Part shown: positions 57,460-64,000 of the stretch, in pieces | Layout of the letters: the number at the start of each line of letters is the position of its first letter | Numbering within the stretch: the stretch's first letter is position 1 | Assembly: GCF_000001735.4 (NCBI RefSeq) | Contig: NC_003070.9 | Location: forward strand, 3,720,001-3,784,000 | DNA from: Arabidopsis thaliana | Taxonomy: Eukaryota > Streptophyta > Magnoliopsida > Brassicales > Brassicaceae | Length of the DNA: 64,000 nucleotides | Reading direction: 5' to 3' | The notes under the pieces: generated by a model | What the model saw: only the letters and a program-made list of their open reading frames with translations | The model's database searches: none | What the model was told of the DNA's origin: nothing | Made by a program: the position numbers and the translations under genes

Positions 57460-60133
57460 ATGCCTGCCGGTGGATTCGTCGTCGGGGATGGCCAAAAGGC
57501 TTATCCCGGCAAACTCACTCCCTTTGTTCTCTTCACTTGCGTTGTTGCTGCCATGGGCGGTCTCATCTTCGGATACGATATCGGAATCTCCGGTTAGTGT
57601 CTCTCTATTTTTCAGATTTTACATTTCCACCCCAAAAGTATCTATGTAGTCATCAACACACCCAAATCAGAAATAATAATTGTCGTTTTTGATACGAAAA
57701 CATTAGAGTACCCACCCCATATTTTCACTTTAGTCATGATGACACACAAGGCTCAAAATTACAGAATCACCAACAATATTGCAAGTCTTTAAAATTACAA
57801 AATCGCCGCACATGTTTTAAAACAGAGTCATGTAAACCCTCATCCATGTCTGATAAATTTTCTCTGGGATATCTGTTAATGAATTTAAAATATTTACAGG
57901 TGGTGTGACGTCTATGCCGTCTTTCCTCAAGCGATTCTTCCCGTCGGTGTATCGGAAACAACAAGAGGACGCGTCAACGAACCAGTACTGTCAGTACGAT
58001 AGCCCGACGCTAACGATGTTCACATCGTCTCTATATCTAGCGGCGCTAATTTCGTCGCTGGTGGCTTCCACCGTGACAAGAAAGTTCGGACGGCGGCTCT
58101 CGATGCTCTTCGGCGGCATACTCTTCTGCGCCGGAGCTCTCATCAATGGTTTCGCCAAACATGTTTGGATGCTCATCGTCGGTCGTATCTTGCTTGGTTT
58201 CGGTATCGGTTTCGCTAATCAGGTCCGTCATTAAAAAACCTTAATTTTAATTACGTTGGTTTAGTTTACAAATAACCATCCATAATGTGTTTCTATCAAA
58301 ATTGATTTTTTTTTGTCGAACAGAAAACTAACAAAAATAAAATTGTCTTTAATACTACTATAGAAGTTATTAATGTATTGAAAGTTATATTTATAACCGT
58401 TATAAATGTACCTTGGTTTTGGAAAAAAAGTTATGGACTAAGCCAACTACTTTCATTAAACATAATCATAAAATAGTTAGGTCAACTTGACTTTATCAAT
58501 TTTCTTTTGCTTTTCTACTACAACGATCATTATATTCCACGTTATAGAGTATATGATATTACAATTATTGAATTTTGTTATTGATTTGTTTTTCTGCTAG
58601 TATCCACAATTCCACATGGTCTTTTCATTAGACTGTGATGATGTCTCTTTCTCTCCATTTCCATTGTTTTAATTAATTAAAAAAATATATTGTTTTTGAC
58701 GTCATATTATATATTTTTTAGTTAGGAAAAAGGTCATATTCGGACCTATCTTCGAGTTATAACGCAATGACAAAATTGACCCTGTTTAACTTCCATATTT
58801 ACGTTCATATCTCTATTTGATCTCGAACAATCAGAATCTTCACTCACTTAAAAAAGTCAGATTAGGACACGTATCTACTTAAACCTGCTAACTACGTAAC
58901 TAACCCTAGTTAATATCACTATTTACAGGCTGTGCCACTGTACCTCTCTGAGATGGCTCCATACAAATACAGAGGAGCTTTAAACATTGGTTTCCAGCTC
59001 TCAATTACAATCGGAATCCTCGTCGCCGAAGTGCTAAACTACTTCTTCGCCAAGATCAAAGGCGGTTGGGGATGGCGGCTCAGTCTCGGAGGCGCGGTGG
59101 TTCCTGCCTTGATCATAACCATCGGCTCCCTCGTCCTCCCTGACACTCCCAATTCAATGATCGAGCGTGGCCAACACGAAGAAGCCAAAACCAAGCTCAG
59201 ACGAATCCGTGGTGTCGATGACGTCAGCCAAGAGTTTGACGATTTGGTCGCCGCTAGTAAAGAGTCGCAGTCGATAGAGCACCCGTGGAGAAACCTCCTC
59301 CGCCGCAAGTACCGACCACATCTCACAATGGCCGTTATGATTCCGTTCTTTCAACAGCTAACCGGAATCAATGTGATTATGTTTTACGCTCCGGTTTTGT
59401 TCAACACCATTGGTTTCACGACCGATGCTTCTCTCATGTCCGCTGTGGTCACTGGCTCGGTTAACGTGGCCGCTACGCTTGTTTCTATCTACGGTGTTGA
59501 CAGATGGGGACGTCGGTTTCTCTTTCTTGAAGGTGGTACACAAATGCTTATATGCCAGGTAAGGAACAATTACTACTTTTATTTATCTCTAAGATCTATA
59601 TAAACATATACTAATAAAGATGTGTTGGTTCACTCTCTGTGTAATTGTAGGCTGTGGTTGCAGCTTGCATAGGGGCCAAGTTTGGGGTAGACGGGACCCC
59701 TGGTGAGCTACCAAAGTGGTATGCTATAGTGGTTGTAACGTTCATTTGCATCTATGTGGCGGGTTTTGCGTGGTCGTGGGGCCCACTAGGGTGGTTAGTA
59801 CCGAGTGAAATCTTCCCGTTGGAGATAAGGTCGGCGGCGCAGAGTATCACCGTGTCCGTGAACATGATCTTCACGTTCATTATCGCGCAAATCTTCTTGA
59901 CGATGCTTTGTCATTTGAAGTTTGGGTTATTCCTTGTTTTCGCCTTTTTCGTGGTGGTGATGTCGATCTTTGTATACATTTTCTTGCCGGAGACGAAAGG
60001 GATTCCGATAGAGGAGATGGGTCAAGTGTGGAGGTCACACTGGTATTGGTCAAGGTTTGTGGAGGATGGTGAGTATGGGAATGCGCTTGAGATGGGCAAG
60101 AACAGTAACCAAGCTGGAACGAAGCATGTTTGA
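57460..60133 (+). CDS. STP1: Sugar transport protein 1, H+/hexose symporter
   Basis: Four exons, 57460-57592, 57900-58222, 58929-59558 and 59651-60133, total 1569 nt (522 aa), the exact STP1 length. It is a twelve-helix major facilitator protein of the sugar porter family. Motifs seen are [18 protein letters not shown] in TM1, RKFGRR after TM2, [15 protein letters not shown] in TM4, [22 protein letters not shown] before the central loop, [17 protein letters not shown] (sugar binding, TM7), [28 protein letters not shown] in TM10, and [11 protein letters not shown] at the end. STP1 imports glucose, galactose and other monosaccharides with protons across the plasma membrane. It is known as the main seedling hexose uptake system, is active in guard cells, and is sugar-repressed. 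Confidence 0.98.
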
Positions 60134-60525
60134 TTTATCATTGTTTTTAATGAGAGTTTTAAGAAAGAAAGAAAAAAGATTTGTAATTTCTAATGTCGTA
60201 AAGGAAAAAGTGTATTAGCCTAGATATTTATTGGTGTTTATATAATTCAATACCACATGAAGAAATTATGCATATGATTCTTCGTTAATTGTCTGTAATT
60301 GTTATACTCTTTACTTAAACCAAGTGTTTTCTCTTTGATTCTTCTTTCGCAGCATTGTACTCCAATGAACCACCAACAATATAACTAAGTACCACCAACA
60401 AAAATATATTTAGACAAAAATCTAAAAATGCTGAGATCAACAAAGAAAATCCGAGAAGAAGCTAAAAATGCAGAAAATGTTAAATTACAAAGGTTCATCA
60501 TTGGTAGAACGAAAAGAAAGACAAA
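60134..60525. other. STP1 3' flank
   Basis: Contains the probable STP1 3' UTR and the 3' flank of the antisense F-box remnant. No further feature is seen. Confidence 0.55.
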
Positions 60526-60764
60526 TTAAGCAGAGAATAAGCTTTGGTAATAATAAACAGCATATCCGGTTGAAGGGTCAAAGAGTAAATCATAAGATTT
60601 GTCATGGAGATCATATATCACCCGATGTCCCCAGCTATTTCGACCTTGAAGCAATAGCTTATTCCCGTCCATGATTGCTATTGGAGCCAATGGGTAGCTG
60701 AAAGAAAAAAACCAAGAGATATTTACTGTGAGATCTATGGAACACAATTTCTTCCATGTCTTGT
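60526..60764 (-). pseudogene. 3' fragment of an F-box-associated gene cut by an LTR retrotransposon
   Basis: On the minus strand the frame ends at TAA 60526-60528 and encodes TWKKLCSIDL..., then SYPLAPIAIMDGNKLLLQ and YDLHDKSYDLLF, ending YYQSLFSA. This is the C-terminal end of an FBA-type F-box protein, comparable to the YFQSL end of the gene at 10-11.6 kb. Upstream, the frame runs at once into the LTR that starts at 60765. The F-box and the rest of the FBA domain are absent from the window and, if preserved, must lie beyond the retrotransposon. Confidence 0.8.
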
Positions 60765-61204
60765 TGTTGAAAGTTAAACTTGATTTTGAATCAAGTTTAA
60801 TTATTGGATCAATTATCCAATAATTAATTATGGCCAAATCCAAGTTCTAGAGTTTTCTCTAGAAATATCATCATTTCCACCTCCTTAAAAGATTCTAGAA
60901 ATTTTCTAGAATCATCTTCCACCTCCTTAAACATAAAAATCTAGATACTCTAATAGAATAATCTAGATAATTTGAATAATGTAATCTAGATCTTATGTAA
61001 GAACTCTCTAGACTTAGGATTAAAATATTTTAGATATTTTGTAGTTTGGAGGCTATAAATACCTCCTCCCCCTCTCAAATGTTGCAATGTTGTGAAGTTG
61101 TATTCAAGTTTAAAGCAAAGTAATAAAAGTTCTATTTCCTAAAAAACTCTCTCAAAACACTTAAACACTTTCTCCATTACCTCTAAAAGAATTTTACTCT
61201 AACA
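60765..61204 (+). repeat. 5' LTR, 440 bp
   Basis: Starts TGTTGAAAG and ends CTCTAACA (TG...CA). It contains TATAAAT at 61054-61060 and aataaa at 61122-61127, the expected promoter and polyadenylation signals of an LTR. tgttg is repeated at the left edge, so the exact first base could be 60762. Confidence 0.85.
60893..60911. promoter_or_regulatory. Heat-shock elements in the LTR
   Basis: ttctagaaattttctagaa has two palindromic TTCnnGAA units, the binding pattern of heat-shock factors. ONSEN is known to be induced through such sites by HSFA1/HSFA2. A further ttctctagaaat lies ~40 bases upstream. Confidence 0.8.
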
Positions 61205-61207
61205 AAG

Positions 61208-61219
61208 TGGTATCAGAGC
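61208..61219 (+). other. Primer-binding site (initiator tRNA-Met)
   Basis: tggtatcagagc, three bases after the LTR, is complementary to the 3' end of plant initiator tRNA-Met, the standard Copia primer. Confidence 0.9.
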
Positions 61220-61234
61220 TTGAAGATCCTAAAG

Positions 61235-64000
61235 ATGGCGAGTAATAATGTTCCCTTCCAAGTCCCGGTGCTCACAAAGAGCAACTATGATAATTGGAGT
61301 CTACGAATGAAGGCTATCCTAGGAGCACATGACGTGTGGGAGATAGTCGAGAAAGGTTTCATTGAACCGGAGAATGAAGGTAGTCTTTCTCAAACTCAAA
61401 AAGATGGTTTGAGAGACTCAAGAAAGAGAGACAAGAAAGCTCTCTGTCTAATCTATCAAGGATTAGATGAAGATACGTTCGAGAAGGTCGTTGAAGCTAC
61501 GTCGGCGAAAGAAGCATGGGAGAAGCTTCGAACCTCTTACAAAGGTGCCGATCAAGTCAAGAAAGTACGTCTTCAAACTCTAAGAGGAGAATTTGAAGCA
61601 CTACAAATGAAGGAAGGTGAACTCGTCTCCGATTACTTCTCAAGAGTGTTGACGGTTACTAATAACCTTAAAAGAAACGGAGAGAAGCTAGATGATGTGA
61701 GAATCATGGAGAAAGTTCTTAGATCATTGGATCTAAAATTTGAGCATATTGTCACCGTCATTGAAGAAACAAAAGATTTAGAAGCTATGACAATAGAGCA
61801 ACTTCTTGGGTCATTACAAGCTTATGAAGAAAAGAAGAAGAAGAAAGAAGATATCGTCGAACAAGTCCTCAATATGCAAATTACAAAAGAAGAAAACGGC
61901 CAAAGTTACCAAAGAAGAGGTGGTGGTCAAGTACGAGGACGAGGTCGTGGTGGATATGGAAATGGACGTGGTTGGAGGCCACATGAAGACAACACAAACC
62001 AAAGAGGTGAAAACTCATCAAGAGGTCGTGGGAAAGGACACCCAAAATCAAGATACGATAAATCAAGTGTCAAATGCTACAATTGTGGGAAGTTTGGACA
62101 TTATGCTTCTGAATGTAAAGCTCCTAGCAACAAAAAATTTGAGGAGAAGGCCAACTACGTTGAAGAAAAAATTCAAGAAGAAGACATGTTATTAATGGCT
62201 AGCTACAAGAAAGATGAACAAAAAGAGAATCATAAGTGGTACCTCGATAGTGGTGCAAGTAATCACATGTGCGGGAGAAAAAGTATGTTCGCGGAGCTTG
62301 ATGAATCGGTGAGAGGAAATGTGGCTTTAGGAGATGAATCGAAGATGGAGGTAAAAGGTAAAGGAAACATTCTCATTCGATTGAAGAATGGAGATCATCA
62401 ATTTATTTCCAACGTTTACTATATTCCGAGCATGAAGACAAACATCTTGAGCCTTGGACAACTCTTAGAGAAAGGTTATGATATTAGATTAAAAGATAAT
62501 AACCTTTCAATAAGAGACCAAGAAAGCAATCTCATTACCAAGGTGCCAATGTCGAAAAATAGAATGTTTGTCCTCAACATTCGAAATGACATTGCACAAT
62601 GTCTTAAGATGTGTTACAAAGAGGAGTCTTGGCTATGGCATCTTCGATTCGGACATCTAAATTTTGGAGGATTGGAGTTGCTTTCAAGGAAGGAAATGGT
62701 GAGAGGGCTACCTTGTATAAATCATCCAAATCAAGTGTGTGAAGGATGTCTACTTGGAAAGCAATTCAAAATGAGCTTTCCAAAGGAGTCAAGTTCAAGA
62801 GCACAAAAACCGTTGGAGCTAATACACACCGATGTGTGTGGTCCGATCAAGCCGAAATCACTTGGTAAAAGTAATTACTTCCTTCTCTTTATTGATGATT
62901 TTTCAAGAAAAACATGGGTATATTTTTTGAAAGAAAAATCCGAGGTGTTCGAAATTTTCAAAAAGTTTAAAGCCCATGTTGAGAAGGAGAGTGGTCTTGT
63001 GATCAAAACCATGAGATCCGACCGTGGAGGAGAATTTACATCCAAGGAGTTTCTTAAGTATTGTGAAGACAACGGCATTCGAAGACAATTAACGGTGCCA
63101 AGATCCCCTCAACAAAATGGTGTAGTGGAAAGAAAGAATAGAACAATTCTTGAGATGGCAAGGAGCATGCTCAAAAGTAAGAGACTACCAAAAGAGTTGT
63201 GGGCGGAAGCGGTCGCGTGTGCGGTTTATCTATTAAATCGATCTCCAACAAAAAGTGTCTCCGGAAAAACACCACAAGAAGCTTGGAGCGGAAGAAAGCC
63301 CGGTGTTTCTCATTTAAGAGTCTTTGGAAGTATTGCTCATGCTCATGTACCGGATGAGAAGCGGAGCAAACTAGATGACAAAAGTGAGAAGTATATCTTC
63401 ATTGGTTATGATAACAACTCCAAAGGCTACAAGCTCTATAATCCCGATACGAAGAAGACAATTATTAGTCGAAATATAGTGTTCGATGAAGAAGGAGAAT
63501 GGGATTGGAACTCAAATGAAGAAGATTATAACTTCTTTCCACATTTTGAAGAAGATGAGCCGGAGCCAACAAGAGAGGAGCCACCAAGTGAAGAGCCTAC
63601 TACACCACCAACTTCACCAACAAGTTCTCAAATAGAAGAAAGTTCGAGTGAAAGGACTCCGCGTTTTAGAAGTATACAAGAGCTCTATGAGGTAACCGAA
63701 AATCAAGAAAACCTTACCTTATTTTGTTTATTTGCGGAGTGCGAACCCATGGATTTCCAAAAAGCCATTGAAAAGAAGACTTGGAGAAATGCCATGGATG
63801 AAGAGATCAAATCAATACAAAAGAATGACACATGGGAGTTAACTTCACTTCCAAATGGACACAAGGCAATTGGCGTGAAGTGGGTGTATAAAGCAAAGAA
63901 AAACTCTAAAGGAGAAGTGGAAAGATACAAAGCAAGATTGGTTGCAAAAGGTTATAGTCAAAGAGTCGGAATTGACTATGACGAGGTATTTGCTCCCGTT
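61235..64000 (+). CDS. Copia Gag-Pol polyprotein, partial at 3' side
   Basis: An ATG followed by 922 codons without a stop to the window edge. Gag (UBN2/DUF4219-like, LTKSNYDNWSLRMKAIL at the start) ends in an RG-rich stretch and a CCHC zinc knuckle CYNCGKFGHYASEC (~62070). The aspartic protease motif is WYLDSGASNHM (~62235). Next come the pre-integrase HLRFGHLNFGGL with its CEGCLLGK, and the integrase core with HTDVCGPI, RSDRGGEF and QQNGVVERKNRT. A Pro/Glu/Ser-rich linker precedes reverse transcriptase (WVYKAKKNSKGEVERYKARL, GIDYDEVFAPV). Active-site residues seen are intact. RNase H and the polyprotein end are outside the window. Confidence 0.93.
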   Translation, partial: MASNNVPFQVPVLTKSNYDNWSLRMKAILGAHDVWEIVEKGFIEPENEGSLSQTQKDGLRDSRKRDKKALCLIYQGLDEDTFEKVVEATSAKEAWEKLRTSYKGADQVKKVRLQTLRGEFEALQMKEGELVSDYFSRVLTVTNNLKRNGEKLDDVRIMEKVLRSLDLKFEHIVTVIEETKDLEAMTIEQLLGSLQAYEEKKKKKEDIVEQVLNMQITKEENGQSYQRRGGGQVRGRGRGGYGNGRGWRPHEDNTNQRGENSSRGRGKGHPKSRYDKSSVKCYNCGKFGHYASECKAPSNKKFEEKANYVEEKIQEEDMLLMASYKKDEQKENHKWYLDSGASNHMCGRKSMFAELDESVRGNVALGDESKMEVKGKGNILIRLKNGDHQFISNVYYIPSMKTNILSLGQLLEKGYDIRLKDNNLSIRDQESNLITKVPMSKNRMFVLNIRNDIAQCLKMCYKEESWLWHLRFGHLNFGGLELLSRKEMVRGLPCINHPNQVCEGCLLGKQFKMSFPKESSSRAQKPLELIHTDVCGPIKPKSLGKSNYFLLFIDDFSRKTWVYFLKEKSEVFEIFKKFKAHVEKESGLVIKTMRSDRGGEFTSKEFLKYCEDNGIRRQLTVPRSPQQNGVVERKNRTILEMARSMLKSKRLPKELWAEAVACAVYLLNRSPTKSVSGKTPQEAWSGRKPGVSHLRVFGSIAHAHVPDEKRSKLDDKSEKYIFIGYDNNSKGYKLYNPDTKKTIISRNIVFDEEGEWDWNSNEEDYNFFPHFEEDEPEPTREEPPSEEPTTPPTSPTSSQIEESSSERTPRFRSIQELYEVTENQENLTLFCLFAECEPMDFQKAIEKKTWRNAMDEEIKSIQKNDTWELTSLPNGHKAIGVKWVYKAKKNSKGEVERYKARLVAKGYSQRVGIDYDEVFAPV

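Larger units (their letters stand above)
60765..64000 (+). mobile_element. Copia LTR retrotransposon, ATCOPIA78/ONSEN family (continues past the window)
   Basis: A 440-bp 5' LTR, a primer-binding site, and one open gag-pol frame running to the window end. The order protease-integrase-reverse transcriptase is that of Copia elements. The LTR is the length of ONSEN and carries heat-shock elements. One full-length ONSEN copy is, from memory, annotated as At1g11265 next to STP1. ONSEN is a known heat-activated element, normally silenced by RNA-directed DNA methylation. The uninterrupted frame suggests a young, possibly mobile copy; the 3' LTR is outside the window. Confidence 0.9.

Noticed and set aside
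60690..60730. Intron in the antisense F-box fragment (gtaaat...tttcag)
   Set aside because: It would be about 29 nt, too short for a plant intron, and the read-through frame aligns with other FBA proteins.
61806..62195. 129-codon plus-strand ORF
   Set aside because: It is an out-of-frame shadow of the Gag-Pol frame.
1..64000. CRISPR arrays, operons, bacterial-type terminators or horizontally acquired genes
   Set aside because: None seen. Gene structure, splice sites and families are uniformly plant nuclear.

Overview
The window is nuclear DNA of a flowering plant, almost certainly Arabidopsis thaliana chromosome 1. The genes are AT-rich, intron-dense (GT-AG) and compact. I recognise the collinear series STRUBBELIG (SUB), katanin KTN80.1, a DUF707 protein, a SCAMP, BFN1, a DUF300 protein, three tandem DUF4408/DUF761 proteins, an RRP17/Nop25 protein, SYP125, STP1 and a Copia element. 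This matches my memory of loci At1g11130 to At1g11265; locus numbers are from memory, not from a search. I rebuilt exon maps by hand for twelve multi-exon genes. All sum to whole codons: SUB 768 aa, KTN80.1 1019, DUF707 438, SCAMP 291, BFN1 305, DUF300 295, DUF761 trio 308/310/301, RRP17-like 193, SYP125 298, STP1 522.

Layout. 1-3134: intergenic and SUB 5' region. 3135-7178: SUB (+). 7.5-8.2 kb: decayed DUF674 pseudogene (-). 8.5-11.6 kb: a MITE-like repeat, then an F-box gene whose first codons (8885-8980) are separated from the rest (10420-11640) by a 5'-truncated LINE. 13.4-19.4 kb: KTN80.1 (+). 21.7-24.5 kb: DUF707 gene (+). 24.85-25.68 kb: non-coding poly(A) retroposon with target-site duplications. 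25.8-28.3 kb: SCAMP (+). 29.6 kb: 59-codon small ORF. 30.3-32.7 kb: BFN1 (-), divergent from the DUF300 gene (+, 33.9-35.5 kb). 35.9-44.5 kb: three DUF761 paralogues (-), with a DUF300 3'-end relic showing the duplication unit. 46.9-48.2 kb: RRP17-like (-), divergent from SYP125 (+, 48.7-49.7 kb). 49.7-57.5 kb: gene-free, transposon-containing stretch with a Helitron and a foldback Mutator-like element. 57.5-60.1 kb: STP1 (+). 60.5 kb to the window end: 3' remnant of an F-box gene (-) cut by the 5' LTR of a Copia element that I identify as ATCOPIA78/ONSEN, open through gag, protease, integrase and into reverse transcriptase.

The genes are independent plant transcription units, not an operon. 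Known roles cover receptor-like kinase signalling (SUB), microtubule severing (KTN80.1), endomembrane trafficking (SCAMP, SYP125), senescence-linked nucleic acid degradation (BFN1), rRNA processing (RRP17-like) and hexose uptake (STP1). The less expected content is in the mobile and duplicated DNA: two F-box genes each broken by a different retroelement, two poly(T)-only insertions flanked by target duplications (one with an empty site in a paralogous copy), a 958-bp Mutator-like foldback with a tRNA-like module in each arm, and a repeated promoter block in the DUF761 cluster.
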